Source of the DNA: Pseudomonas syringae
GTDB lineage: Bacteria > Pseudomonadota > Gammaproteobacteria > Pseudomonadales > Pseudomonadaceae
Direction: 5' to 3'
NCBI RefSeq assembly: GCF_021605415.1
Contig: NZ_WKEQ01000032.1
Span: 1-64,000, forward strand
Length of the DNA: 64,000 nt
Shown: in pieces, positions 42,305 through 51,675 of the stretch
How positions within the stretch are numbered: position 1 is the first letter of the stretch
Layout: each line of letters starts with the position of its first letter
Program-made: the position numbers and the translations under genes
Notes under the pieces: model-generated
Database searches by the model: none
What the model was told of the DNA's origin: nothing
What the model saw: only the letters and a program-made list of their open reading frames with translations

Positions 42305-42778
42305 ATGCGCCGTCTTCACGCCGTCATCCTGTCCCTGCTTTTGTTGAGCCTCAGCGCCTGTGCGCTGTTCCCCCATCGCGATCCGGTCAACATCAATGTG
42401 GTGGGCATCGAACCGCTGCCGAGTCAGGAGCTGGAAGTACGCTTTGCTATCAAATTGCGCGTGCAGAACCCGAACGATACAGCCATCGACTACAACGGTA
42501 TTGCGCTGGACCTAGACGTCAACGGCCACTCCCTCGCTTCAGGCGTCAGTGATCAGAGCGGCACAATTGCGCGTTTCGGCGAAACCGTGGTCAGCGTGCC
42601 GGTCAGCGTTTCAGCCTTTTCCGTCCTGCGTCAGACCCTCGGCCTGAGCCAGACCCAAACCCTCGACAATTTGCCTTACGTCCTGCGCGGCAAACTGGCG
42701 GGCGGGCTGTTCGGCACCATGCGTTTTACTGACTCAGGGAAACTGAGCTTGCCAGGCTCGAATGCGGCCAATTGGTGA
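42305..42778 (+). CDS. LEA type 2 (WHy-domain) lipoprotein
   Basis: A 157-residue lipoprotein. The signal ends in the lipobox LSAC (Cys at about 19). The mature domain is LEA_2/WHy (PVNINVVGIEPLPSQELEVRFAIKLRVQNPNDTAIDYNGIALDLDVNG), a beta-sandwich known from desiccation-related proteins. Function in bacteria is unclear; envelope stress is a guess. It follows the permease terminator and is probably a separate unit. Confidence 0.88.
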   Translation: MRRLHAVILSLLLLSLSACALFPHRDPVNINVVGIEPLPSQELEVRFAIKLRVQNPNDTAIDYNGIALDLDVNGHSLASGVSDQSGTIARFGETVVSVPVSVSAFSVLRQTLGLSQTQTLDNLPYVLRGKLAGGLFGTMRFTDSGKLSLPGSNAANW

Positions 42779-42788
42779 ATGCAAAAAG

Positions 42789-42856
42789 CCTGTAGGAGCG
42801 AGCCTGCTCGCGATGGCGGTTTGTCGTCATCGCGAGCAGGCTCGCTCCCACACGGA
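42789..42856. repeat. REPIN between convergent genes
   Basis: GTAGGAGCGAGCCTGCTCGC and the inverted GCGAGCAGGCTCGCTCCCAC enclose a short spacer. Confidence 0.88.
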
Positions 42857-42862
42857 TGAGCG

Positions 42863-43786
42863 TCAGGCGCTGAATCGCACTCCCGGTCTGGCGCGCTCAT
42901 CCACGCTCAACTCAAACACATCCGGCCGGGCATAGTGGCCGACGACGTCGTAGTCGTAACGGGCGCGCACAAGGTCATCGGTGTTGATCTCAGCGGTGAG
43001 TAATCCCGCTTCACCCTTGAGCGGCCCGGCGAGGATGTCGCCCATCGGGCCGACGATGACGCTGCCACCGGCAATCAGCGGCCGATCACCCGGCCAGTTG
43101 GCAATCTCGACACCCAACTGATCAGGCGACGCCTGCACCTGGCAGGCACTGACTACAAAACAGCGTCCCTCATGCGCAATGTGACGCATGCTGACCTGCC
43201 ACATTTCCCGCTCGTCCACGGTGGGCGCGCACCACACTTCGATGCCCTTGGCGTACATCGCCGTTCGCAGCAGCGGCATCATGTTTTCCCAGCACACCAC
43301 GGCGCCGAGTCGGCCGACCTGGCTGTCGAGCACTGGCAATGTCGAGCCATCGCCCATGCCCCAAATCAGACGTTCGGTGCCAGTCGGCATCAGTTTGCGA
43401 TGTTTGGCAACCAGCCCGGCCTGCGGATCGAAATACAACGCCGTGCAATACAGCGTGCTGCCAGCGCGCTCGATAACACCCATGACCAGATTGGCCCCGG
43501 TGCGTGCGGACAATCCCGCCAACGCCTCGGTTTCAACGCCGGGAACATCAATGGCATTGGCGAAATAACGGGCAAATGCTTCACGGCCTTCCGGCAACCG
43601 ATAGCCCAGTTGCGTGCCGAAGCCCTCGCCTTTCGGGTAACCGCCAAGCAAAGCTTCGGGCATGACCACCAATGCCGCGCCTGATTCGGCAATGGCGGTT
43701 TCCCAACTGAGGATGAGTTCGAGGGTGTCGGCCTTTCCACCAGGCAAGGCGCCGATTTGCAAGGCGGCAACGATAGTCTTGGGCAT
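42863..43786 (-). CDS. Nitrilase
   Basis: A 307-residue carbon-nitrogen hydrolase. The catalytic triad is E44 (VVMPEALLGGYP), K131 (KHRKLMPTGTERLIWGMGDG) and C165 (VVCWENMMPLLR). The HRKLMPTxxER and CWEN motifs are those of true nitrilases, which hydrolyse R-CN to the acid and ammonia. The ATG at 43786 is eight bases after GGAG; a GTG at 43795 is closer to that site and less likely. The divergent LysR gene probably regulates it. Confidence 0.9.
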   Translation of the reverse strand: MPKTIVAALQIGALPGGKADTLELILSWETAIAESGAALVVMPEALLGGYPKGEGFGTQLGYRLPEGREAFARYFANAIDVPGVETEALAGLSARTGANLVMGVIERAGSTLYCTALYFDPQAGLVAKHRKLMPTGTERLIWGMGDGSTLPVLDSQVGRLGAVVCWENMMPLLRTAMYAKGIEVWCAPTVDEREMWQVSMRHIAHEGRCFVVSACQVQASPDQLGVEIANWPGDRPLIAGGSVIVGPMGDILAGPLKGEAGLLTAEINTDDLVRARYDYDVVGHYARPDVFELSVDERARPGVRFSA

Positions 43787-43822
43787 TGTGGTCACTCCAT
43801 CAGGATCAGGTATTGCTCATTT

Positions 43823-43837
43823 TCGGTCTCCAACCGA
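43823..43837. promoter_or_regulatory. Candidate LysR operator between nitrilase and regulator
   Basis: TCGGT-CTCCA-ACCGA is a perfect dyad (5-base arms, 5-base spacer) in the 84-base divergent gap, the expected site and form of a LysR-type binding box. Confidence 0.4.
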
Positions 43838-43870
43838 TCATGAATAAAGCCCGACTCGCTGCTGAATGAT

Positions 43871-44785
43871 ATGAACCAAATGAATATCGCAACGATTGAT
43901 CTCAATTTGCTGAAAGTTTTCGAAGCCCTGCATGAAGAATCCAGCGCCAGCCGCGCGGCATTGCGCCTGGGCGTCACTCAGTCAGCGGTGAGCGCGGCGT
44001 TGCGGCGATTGCGTGAAACGTATGGCGATCAGTTGTTTGTGCGCACCGGGCGCGGACTGGCGCCGACGCTCAAGGCCGATCAGTTGAAACCGGTGGTCAG
44101 CGAGGCCCTGAACAAGTGCCGACAAAGCCTGGCAATGGTCGATCCAGCAGCCAGCCATTACGAAGGCCGCTCAGTCACTGTCGGATTATCGGACGACTTT
44201 GAGATCGCCTACGGCCGACGCCTGATCGAAGACATCGCCGAGCGTGCGCCCAAGCTGCGCCTGATCTTCCGCCAGACCCACAGCCAGATCGTCGCCCGAG
44301 CCCTGATGGAACGCAGCATCGACCTGGCGATCACCGCCGGCGGTTTTGCCGAGCGCTTGCTCAGCCGTCAGGTGCTGGGTGAAGGTGGCTACGCGTGCCT
44401 GATAGATCCGCTGAGTCTCGCGCCGGGACAGCAGCGGCTCGATCTTGAGGAGTTCGTCGCCCGGGAACACATTCTGGTGTCGTCCGGCGGTTTCATCGGC
44501 ATCACCGATGAAGGGTTGGCAGCCGTGGGACTGAGCCGTCGGGTCTGCGCATCGACCACGCATTTTGCGGCGCTGCCGCATTTGCTCATGGGCAGTCAGG
44601 CGGTGGCGACCATCCCGGATCATGCCGCCCGAAGCATCGCCGCACTGACTGGCCTCGCGCTGCTGCCCTGCCCGCTGCCCCTGCCACGCTACCCGATCGA
44701 ATTGGGTTGGCGCACCAGCACACAGATCGATCCGGTACTGATCAAGGTGCGCGAGGCCATTGTCAGCAGTTTTGCACTGAGCTGA
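43871..44785 (+). CDS. LysR-family regulator, divergent from nitrilase
   Basis: A 304-residue LysR protein. The helix-turn-helix is at residues about 9-66 (LNLLKVFEALHEESSASRAALRLGVTQSAVSAALRRLRETYGDQLFVRT). The opening IDLNLLKVF and the effector domain (DLAITAGGFAERLL, VSSGGFIGITDEGLA) are of the NodD/NahR-like group that often responds to aromatic or small organic inducers. It is likely to control the divergent nitrilase gene and itself. Confidence 0.9.
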   Translation: MNQMNIATIDLNLLKVFEALHEESSASRAALRLGVTQSAVSAALRRLRETYGDQLFVRTGRGLAPTLKADQLKPVVSEALNKCRQSLAMVDPAASHYEGRSVTVGLSDDFEIAYGRRLIEDIAERAPKLRLIFRQTHSQIVARALMERSIDLAITAGGFAERLLSRQVLGEGGYACLIDPLSLAPGQQRLDLEEFVAREHILVSSGGFIGITDEGLAAVGLSRRVCASTTHFAALPHLLMGSQAVATIPDHAARSIAALTGLALLPCPLPLPRYPIELGWRTSTQIDPVLIKVREAIVSSFALS

Positions 44786-44791
44786 TGGCGT

Positions 44792-45046
44792 TTACTTGTT
44801 GGCAGCCATCAAGCGATTGACCTCGCTGCGCACCATATTGGCGAACTCCGGCGGCGACATGCCGTCCAGTTCCGCGCGAACCCACTCGGCCCATTTACCC
44901 TTGCGCTTGCCGCGCTCGCCAAACAACCGGGCGGCTTCGCCTTTGGCTTTACCCAGATTGTTTTGCCAGAGTTCGAACAGTCGGGATTTCTCGTCTTCCA
45001 GCGCTGCGCGCTCTGCGAGGGGTTTGTCGGCCAGATTGAAACTCAT
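44792..45046 (-). CDS. Small conserved-type hypothetical protein
   Basis: An 84-residue soluble, charged, helical protein (LADKPLAERAALEDEKSRLFELWQNNLGKAKGEAARLFGERGKRKGKWAEWVRAELDGMSP). No named domain is recognised; proteins of this form seem to occur in other Pseudomonas genomes. AGCAGG precedes the ATG at 45046. It ends six bases from the LysR gene. Confidence 0.7.
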   Translation of the reverse strand: MSFNLADKPLAERAALEDEKSRLFELWQNNLGKAKGEAARLFGERGKRKGKWAEWVRAELDGMSPPEFANMVRSEVNRLMAANK

Positions 45047-45198
45047 GGGGAAATACCTGCTGCGTAAATAGGCGACATCTTACACGTTGAAGCGAAATCT
45101 CCCGCGCCGGTTTTGCCGTGGCGACTAGAATCAGTGCAACTTTTTACCCATCGCCACACTCCATTGCTCACTGTTCACTTACCTGAAGGAATTACTCA

Positions 45199-45516
45199 AT
45201 GGCTCGCAAACCCGCCGCGCAAGCTGCCGAAGACCAAATCAAGGATCAGGCATTCAGCGAACTTCAGGCCCTGATCGAAGAGTCAGAGAAACTGCTCAAG
45301 AGCAGCGCTTCACTGGTCGGTGAAGAAGCTGAAACCCTGCGTGGGCAAATCGCTTTGAAACTGCAACAGGCACTGGATTCAGTGTCCAGCGTGCGCGACC
45401 GCACCAAGCCTGCAGTGGATGCCACCGAAACGTACATTGGTGGCCATCCATGGCAGACAGTGGCGATTTCCGCCGGTTTCGGCCTGGTGGTCGGGTTGCT
45501 CCTCGGTCGCCGCTAA
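45199..45516 (+). CDS. DUF883 (ElaB/YqjD-type) ribosome/membrane protein
   Basis: A 105-residue protein with a long amphipathic helix region (FSELQALIEESEKLLKSSASLVGEEAETLRGQIALKLQQALDSVSS) and a single C-terminal membrane helix (TVAISAGFGLVVGLLLGRR) preceded by YIGGHPWQ. This is the DUF883 pattern; E. coli YqjD and ElaB bind ribosomes at the membrane in stationary phase. The protein starts at the ATG after AAGGAATTACTC. A terminator follows. Confidence 0.92.
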   Translation: MARKPAAQAAEDQIKDQAFSELQALIEESEKLLKSSASLVGEEAETLRGQIALKLQQALDSVSSVRDRTKPAVDATETYIGGHPWQTVAISAGFGLVVGLLLGRR

Positions 45517-45525
45517 GCGGCCGAC

Positions 45526-45556
45526 AAAAAAAGGCGAGCATCAGCTCGCCTTTTTC
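45526..45556 (+). terminator. Terminator after DUF883 gene
   Basis: AAAAAGGCGAGC and GCTCGCCTTTTT pair around ATCA, giving a symmetric hairpin usable on both strands by the convergent genes. Confidence 0.85.
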
Positions 45557-45573
45557 ATGCCTGCCATAAAACC

Positions 45574-46614
45574 CTAGACCCCAGCCAGTTCGCGAAGATG
45601 AGCCAGCGTCTGCTCATCCAGCACAATGCCCTGAGCCAGTGACTTTTCGCGTTGCGCATGGCGCCGGTCACCCGGCAAGCGCTTGAGACCTACCCCATGC
45701 ATCTGCCGCACCAGTTCCTGACTGCGCTCGGCAAAGCTCTGACCGGCCGCTTTTGCCGGATCGATGACGATCAACAGTTGCCCCGTCCACGGCGTCTTCG
45801 CTCCCGGATGGTTCGACCAGTCGAATTCGAACGAAAAATTACCGCCCGTGAGCGCGGCCGCCATCAGTTCGACCATCATCGACAATGCCGAGCCCTTATG
45901 CCCGCCAAACGGCAGCAACGCTCCGCCTTCGAGAATCGCTTTCGGATCCTGGGTCGGCTGACCGAGGCTGTCCACGCCAATACCCAGCGGCAATTTTTCG
46001 CCCTTGCGCGCAGCGATCTGCACATCACCGTGGGCAATGGCGCTCGTGGCCAGATCGAAGACAATCGGCGCCCCGCCCGCCCGCGGCGCGGCGAAAGCAA
46101 TCGGGTTGGTGCCGAACAAGGGTCGATCCGCGCCGTGGGGCACGACGCAGGTCATGCTGTTGACCACGCTCAACGCGACCAGTCCTTCTTCGGCGAAAGG
46201 CTCGACATCCGGCCACAGGGCCGCGAAATGATGGGAGTTGCGGATCGCCAGCACAGCGATCCCGGCATGGCGGGCCTTTTCCACCAACAATGCACGCCCG
46301 GCATCAAGCGCGGGCTGCGCGAACCCGTTACCTGCATCCACCCGCACAAAGCCTGGCGCAACATCTTCAACGACCGGTACCGCCTGGCCATTGACCCAGC
46401 CGCTCTGCAGGGTCGAGACATACCCCGGAATACGAAAAACTCCATGGCTATGAGCGCCGTCACGCTCGGCGGCAGCACAGTTGGCGGCAAGCACCCGGGC
46501 GACCATGGCTGATGTGCCGTGGCGCTGAAAAATCGTTTCAAGCAATTGCGTCAGGGCGCCGAGTGACAGCGTGGACGACGCAGCAGAGATTCCATGATCG
46601 TGTGGCGCAGACAT
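45574..46614 (-). CDS. dpkA: Delta1-piperideine-2-carboxylate reductase (DpkA-like)
   Basis: A 346-residue member of the type-2 malate/L-lactate dehydrogenase family. Its sequence (AERDGAHSHGVFRIPGYVSTLQSGWVNG, NSHHFAALWPDVEPFAEEGLVALSVVNS, GTNPIAFAAPR, GGHKGSALSMMVELMAAALTG) is very close to what I know of DpkA. DpkA is the NADPH-dependent reductase of piperideine-2-carboxylate and pyrroline-2-carboxylate in D-lysine and D-proline catabolism. The start is the ATG seven bases after GGAG; the frame to 46722 is an extension. It is divergent from the giant toxin-like gene, 243 bases away. Confidence 0.85.
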   Translation of the reverse strand: MSAPHDHGISAASSTLSLGALTQLLETIFQRHGTSAMVARVLAANCAAAERDGAHSHGVFRIPGYVSTLQSGWVNGQAVPVVEDVAPGFVRVDAGNGFAQPALDAGRALLVEKARHAGIAVLAIRNSHHFAALWPDVEPFAEEGLVALSVVNSMTCVVPHGADRPLFGTNPIAFAAPRAGGAPIVFDLATSAIAHGDVQIAARKGEKLPLGIGVDSLGQPTQDPKAILEGGALLPFGGHKGSALSMMVELMAAALTGGNFSFEFDWSNHPGAKTPWTGQLLIVIDPAKAAGQSFAERSQELVRQMHGVGLKRLPGDRRHAQREKSLAQGIVLDEQTLAHLRELAGV

Positions 46615-46857
46615 CTGAAGCTCCAGAATGGTTATTGGAGGGAACAACAGCGTACGAACTTGCCGCCGCTGATTAACCATGCCCGACCCGGCGCCTGTCA
46701 ACCCTTCTCCGCTGCGCCGCAAGTTGGCCGAACACGTGAGGCTGACACATCAGGGCGCATGCCATGCGATAACTATGTACCACCTGCTAGGCCAAGCCGA
46801 ATTCTAGTCTTCAGTCTCTTACCCAATGCGCGGCTTCCAGCGCCTTTGCGAGACTTG

Positions 46858-49800
46858 ATGATGCCTGCACCTTCGTCCCCGTTACTTTTTCCACCGGTTC
46901 TGGACAATCCCGGGCTCTGGAGCAATCTGGGCAAAATCCATGATCTGAACACCAGGGATTTCGAATGGCTCGCCCACGTGAAACTGGCCACACAGGCGCT
47001 GCGCAACAAACAGACGCCGCCCATGCTGGCCGAACGCATTCTGCTCACCGCCGAGGGTGAAACCGCCGCCCTGCCACTGGCCGGCAGCTTTTTGCTGAGC
47101 GCCACGCCGGACGCCGCCGCAGTGATTTTTTACAGCCCTTATGACGGGATCAAGAAATACCACAGCCGAGGTTTTTTTCAGGAAGAGCTACAGAAACGTC
47201 TCGACGGCGCGACCGAGCAGGACGATTTGCTGGCCTTCATGGCCTCCTCCCAACGCAAGCTGTTGGTGGAAAAACGGGGTATCACCCTGACCTTTGAAAC
47301 CATCGACGGCGATGTCTTTGACGATCAGCGCGCCCTCGTCCTGGGCACTCTGGACTTAACCATGGCGGCGTTGCTGACCGAGCTGAAACAGATGCCGCCC
47401 CTGACGTCGATGTTGCACGGCGCCATGGACGATCTGCTTGAAACGGAACTGACCGGTGTCCAGCAACGGCAAACCCTCGTCAGTTTCCATGACACTTCGG
47501 TCATCGCTGATGAACATGCCGACACAAACACACGGCACTGGCTCAACAGCATGAGTTTGGGTGACGCGGTATTGATGCGGTTCCGTCATCAAGGCTGGCC
47601 AGAGCATCAACGGGCGTTTTTTTCCAATCCTGGCAGGACAGCCGCCCCTTCAGACCAGGGTATCTGGAGTGATGCCGTAAAAGCCGCGTCAGGCAAACTG
47701 CCCGCGCTGCTGTTCCGCCAGCTTGATCGTTTCTGGGACGCACCCTGCGCCGAAGGTCAGTCAAGGCGTGAGTTTTTCGGCCGGGCGCTGGAAGACCTCG
47801 CACGGGCCGAGCTGCTGTTCAAGCGTGAAAGCAACATCATCGACGCCGGCCAGTTCGATAATCTGCATCTGCTGATCCGCCCGGCGACGGCCCCGGCAAG
47901 GCGCCCGGTCATTGAAACGGTACGCTTGTGGGAACATGAACCCAATTTTGTCGAGCTGGCCGGCTCGCTGATGATCAGTGACAGCGTGACCGCGCTGTAC
48001 ACGCCCTCCCAAGGGCTGCAAGTGCTCAAGGATTATCAGGATCTGAAGGACACCCTCGCGAGCAAATTCACCGCCGCCGGACATGAAGACGAACTCTATG
48101 CGCTGTTGAGCCTGGATGAACACAGCCGCTTCCTGGGTTTCAAGTGGCCGAAGATTTCCGGTGAAGTGATTGCCGGCGACATTTTCAGTGCCCTGTTCGA
48201 ATCCATGCTGACCAAGCAGCGGCAAAACATCGAGCACGTGTTGCAAGTGTTCCGCCACAGCAATGGCGCCGTCGATATCCATCCGCTGTTCGACAAGGCG
48301 CTGGATATCCGGGCGATGATCCATGAAAAACTGAGCCAACTGGATGCGGATGGACGCTGGAGCACGCGACCGGTATTTTTCGGTGATCGTCAGCCCTCGA
48401 TGGTGGCTGCCGACAAGGCAGCTGCGGCCGTAAAGACCTTCCGTCATCTGGAAGACGCCATGGCCACGCGCTTCAATGCACAGCCCATCGCCACGGCAGC
48501 GGCGCAACGTGGTTATCTTGAGGCATTGCAAAAAGATCTGGGCCATTTGTGGTCGGTGGGGGTGCGTGCAGAGGCCGCGTGGCGGGTGCAAGGCCAGTCA
48601 CTTCACCCGGACGAACAGGCGATTGTCGATACAGTGTTCAATCCCGACCACGCCACTCGCCAGAGTCGTCTAGAGCTCAACGGCTTCCAGCCCGATGCGT
48701 ACAGACTGACGCTCAAGCGTAACGACAAAACTGACCTGCTACCGTTAGCCCACTGTGTGCTCCTGACAGAACGCGGCGGTCTGGATGTCAATCATTCCGG
48801 GCGTACGATCCTCTGGACGCCGGCGGCAGGCCTGGAAGTCTTCGCGACTGTCGACACGTTGCGCCAGACCCTGGATCGGCGCCTGCTCGACCGCCAAAGT
48901 GGCCTCACCTTGCTGGAAAACCTTGAACCACTGCATCGCGAGCATCATCAGCGATATTCGATGGGGCCATTGCAGTTGATCGACGGCAACGTCCTGCACG
49001 AGCGCATGGGTTCGGCCATCGAGCATTTTCTGGCGCGTTGCGAACGGATACGCACAAGCGTCAAGGGCGACAACGAGCAACGAAGAGCCTTGATCGCGAT
49101 GGCCAAAACGGCCATCGACAGCAATCTGCCGCGGGCGACCGCGAATGCCAAAGCGATCAACCTCCAGCAGTTGCTGCCCGCATGGCTGGCCATGGCGCCG
49201 TTCACAGAGCAACAGTTGCACATCGAGTTGCTGGAGCAGTGGCGCCATAGCGTGATCGATGACAAGGACTATCTCGACGGGATCCAGCCGTTGGACGAAT
49301 ACGTTCAGCAAACCTTGAAAACCCTGCTCGACACTCGATTCCCTGGAGAACAGCTCGACCCTTCACTCATCGAAATCACCCCGAACCTGATCCTCGCCGG
49401 GCCGCCGGGCACCCTTACAGAATTTGCCCTCAACCATGTCAATGTTGCCCAGAACAGCGGTTTCAAGGTCAGCTCTAAAACGGTCAAGGCGCTTCCTGCC
49501 GGGCTTGATCAATCAGCGGTGAAACAATTGTTGCTGTCGTTATCCATTCCCACGGCTTACGCCCGACAGGTCAGCGAAGCACTATCGGCCACGACGCCGG
49601 CGTCAGTCGTCCGCAAAGCATCTTTCTTGCGCCAGTTACCCTGGCAACTGCTGCAACACGCCCACGCCATGAAGTTGCAGCACCAACTGAGCGACAGCGC
49701 TTTCGACAGTCTCTGTCAGGTGCTGGACATGCCCGACGGGCTCGCCCGGGCGACCGTTCCGGGTGCCGAGGCGAGTGTTTGCGCGCTGTCGTTGATCAAG

Positions 49801-51672
49801 ACCGCCGGTGCTGTCGCCGCGAAAGCGCTGGGGATGTATCTGATTGGCTCAGGCAGCGACCATAAGGGCCCGCTGGTGCTTTACTCGGCGTACGACGAAC
49901 AGATTTTGCGCGAGTTCGAAAGCGAGGCCGCGCTTGTTTCGGCGCTGAACACGCCAGGCACGTTGCAAGACGTACTCTTGCGAAGGTTGCCGTTCGACCA
50001 GCAAGCCGTGTTCAAAAGCCTGTTCAAGTCGAGTGTCGGCACGACCAGCGAAATCACCCTCGATACCAGCCCGATCACCGGCAATCTGCTGCAGCAGCTG
50101 TTCAACGATAACCTGACCCTGATGACGCATTTGCTGAGCAGTCAGGCTGTGGCGTCGGCGCAAATCGATTGGGAGGCGGCCAGGCATCTGTTCAGCAAGG
50201 GCGTCCATCTGATGGCCAACGTGCTGCCGGGCAAACTCGCCTATGGAAAATTCCTCTGGCAGGCCTACAGGGACTTCAAGGATTCCGCCGAAGCGCTGCA
50301 GGATCATCATTGGAAGAAGGCTTTGAAGGCCTTCATCGACGGCGCGGCGCAGATGGTTTCGGTGGGCCGTCTGGCCATGGAAACGCCGACCGAGCCGGTC
50401 AGTATCGAGTCACCGCAAAGCGATGGAGCTGTCGTGGCACAACCCTGGTCGCACATCAGACCGACGTCACCTTCACGCACCCGGTTGCAATCGCTTGAAA
50501 GTACGACCGTCGCGCTCAAGGATATGAAAAAGAACACGTCCAGCCACATCTACGAAGCCCCGGACAAACAGACCTACGCCGCCATCGCCGGCAAGGTCTA
50601 CCCCGCGATCAGATTTGGCGAGCACTGGCATCTGGATCATGAAGATCGCGGACCGGCGCTGCTCAAGGCCGGCTCGGTCCTCGTGCTCGATCCTGACCTG
50701 CATACCGTTCTGTACGGTAAAGCGATGTCGAGAATGCATGAACGTTATGCCATCGAGCGCGATCGTCGCAATGCACTGAATATCGATGCCGTGGGCATGA
50801 ACGAAATCCGCCGGCTGTTCCCCCACAAGGCGCAGGTATTGGTCAGCGCCATCGACCTCGCCCGTTTTTATGCCTTCAACAGCCTGCACAATCTGGCGGT
50901 ACGCAAAAATGTTCCCGTTACGCGGCTGGACAACCTCTTTCAGCGGATTTTCGATACCCAAACAATCGATGATGCATTGCTCACGAAAATTCACGAAGCA
51001 ATCACCCCCATCTGCAAGGCGTTGGTGGATCCCGAAGACGAATTGATGGATACCGAGCGCTTCGTGATCGGCAGCGTGCGAGACCCGGCGATGAACGCGA
51101 TCGCGTTTGTCGTGGTTGGCGATAGGTTGCGCAAGGTAAATTTCACCGAGCTGTTTTTTGATCAGCAGCTCGATGATTTCAAGCGAGTCACCCACCCATC
51201 GTTCGATGTCGACACCCACGCCCAGGCCGTGACGGTCATTCACGAACTCTCTCATCTGCACGCCACCGTGGATCTGGCCTCAATGGAAGCGCGTCAACCG
51301 TTTTCCGATCTGATATCACTCGCCTCGGCACAAGGACGCAAGCTGAAACGGGAACAAACGGATCTGCGCGCAAGATTTTTGTCGTTGGCGACGCCGCGCC
51401 CCCAACTGTTTTCATACTGGAGCAACTCGAAGCAAGCCTGGAGGCGCATCAAAAAAACGAGGAATTCCAGACATGCGATATCCCTTGCTGTCGACGCCAT
51501 TCTTGACGCGACGAACACGACGACGATGGAAGACGCCTGTGATGCTTTTCTCGATCAGAACGCTGCAGGCGCGCGCATCAATGTGATCTTGCGCAATGCC
51601 GATTCGTTGGCTTGGCTGATCAGCGAAATGGGCAGGCAACTCGATCCGGCCCCCGTCACTCCCAAACCTTGA
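46858..51672 (+). CDS. Dermonecrotic-toxin-like giant protein with HExxH motif
   Basis: A 1604-residue protein without a signal peptide. The overall pattern is that of Pseudomonas proteins with a dermonecrotic-toxin-like (DUF6543-type) domain. A motif of about 28 residues, xxLYTPxxGLxxFxxxxxLxxxLxxRL, recurs at about 89, 377, 650 and 1006. Near the C-terminus VIHELSHLHATVDLAS contains HExxH (H1462, E1463, H1466), a metallopeptidase signature; a zinc protease activity is possible but unproven. No secretion genes or obvious immunity gene adjoin it. The ATG pair at 46858/46861 starts the conserved-looking part (MPAPSSPLLFPPVLDNPGLW); the upstream frame from 46594 is low quality and overlaps dpkA. 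Confidence 0.85.
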   Translation: MMPAPSSPLLFPPVLDNPGLWSNLGKIHDLNTRDFEWLAHVKLATQALRNKQTPPMLAERILLTAEGETAALPLAGSFLLSATPDAAAVIFYSPYDGIKKYHSRGFFQEELQKRLDGATEQDDLLAFMASSQRKLLVEKRGITLTFETIDGDVFDDQRALVLGTLDLTMAALLTELKQMPPLTSMLHGAMDDLLETELTGVQQRQTLVSFHDTSVIADEHADTNTRHWLNSMSLGDAVLMRFRHQGWPEHQRAFFSNPGRTAAPSDQGIWSDAVKAASGKLPALLFRQLDRFWDAPCAEGQSRREFFGRALEDLARAELLFKRESNIIDAGQFDNLHLLIRPATAPARRPVIETVRLWEHEPNFVELAGSLMISDSVTALYTPSQGLQVLKDYQDLKDTLASKFTAAGHEDELYALLSLDEHSRFLGFKWPKISGEVIAGDIFSALFESMLTKQRQNIEHVLQVFRHSNGAVDIHPLFDKALDIRAMIHEKLSQLDADGRWSTRPVFFGDRQPSMVAADKAAAAVKTFRHLEDAMATRFNAQPIATAAAQRGYLEALQKDLGHLWSVGVRAEAAWRVQGQSLHPDEQAIVDTVFNPDHATRQSRLELNGFQPDAYRLTLKRNDKTDLLPLAHCVLLTERGGLDVNHSGRTILWTPAAGLEVFATVDTLRQTLDRRLLDRQSGLTLLENLEPLHREHHQRYSMGPLQLIDGNVLHERMGSAIEHFLARCERIRTSVKGDNEQRRALIAMAKTAIDSNLPRATANAKAINLQQLLPAWLAMAPFTEQQLHIELLEQWRHSVIDDKDYLDGIQPLDEYVQQTLKTLLDTRFPGEQLDPSLIEITPNLILAGPPGTLTEFALNHVNVAQNSGFKVSSKTVKALPAGLDQSAVKQLLLSLSIPTAYARQVSEALSATTPASVVRKASFLRQLPWQLLQHAHAMKLQHQLSDSAFDSLCQVLDMPDGLARATVPGAEASVCALSLIKTAGAVAAKALGMYLIGSGSDHKGPLVLYSAYDEQILREFESEAALVSALNTPGTLQDVLLRRLPFDQQAVFKSLFKSSVGTTSEITLDTSPITGNLLQQLFNDNLTLMTHLLSSQAVASAQIDWEAARHLFSKGVHLMANVLPGKLAYGKFLWQAYRDFKDSAEALQDHHWKKALKAFIDGAAQMVSVGRLAMETPTEPVSIESPQSDGAVVAQPWSHIRPTSPSRTRLQSLESTTVALKDMKKNTSSHIYEAPDKQTYAAIAGKVYPAIRFGEHWHLDHEDRGPALLKAGSVLVLDPDLHTVLYGKAMSRMHERYAIERDRRNALNIDAVGMNEIRRLFPHKAQVLVSAIDLARFYAFNSLHNLAVRKNVPVTRLDNLFQRIFDTQTIDDALLTKIHEAITPICKALVDPEDELMDTERFVIGSVRDPAMNAIAFVVVGDRLRKVNFTELFFDQQLDDFKRVTHPSFDVDTHAQAVTVIHELSHLHATVDLASMEARQPFSDLISLASAQGRKLKREQTDLRARFLSLATPRPQLFSYWSNSKQAWRRIKKTRNSRHAISLAVDAILDATNTTTMEDACDAFLDQNAAGARINVILRNADSLAWLISEMGRQLDPAPVTPKP

Positions 51673-51675
51673 ACG

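Noticed and set aside
46594..46857. Upstream extension of the giant toxin-like gene
   Set aside because: It overlaps the dpkA start on the other strand, has no family-like sequence and no ribosome site; the ATG at 46858 begins the conserved-looking part.
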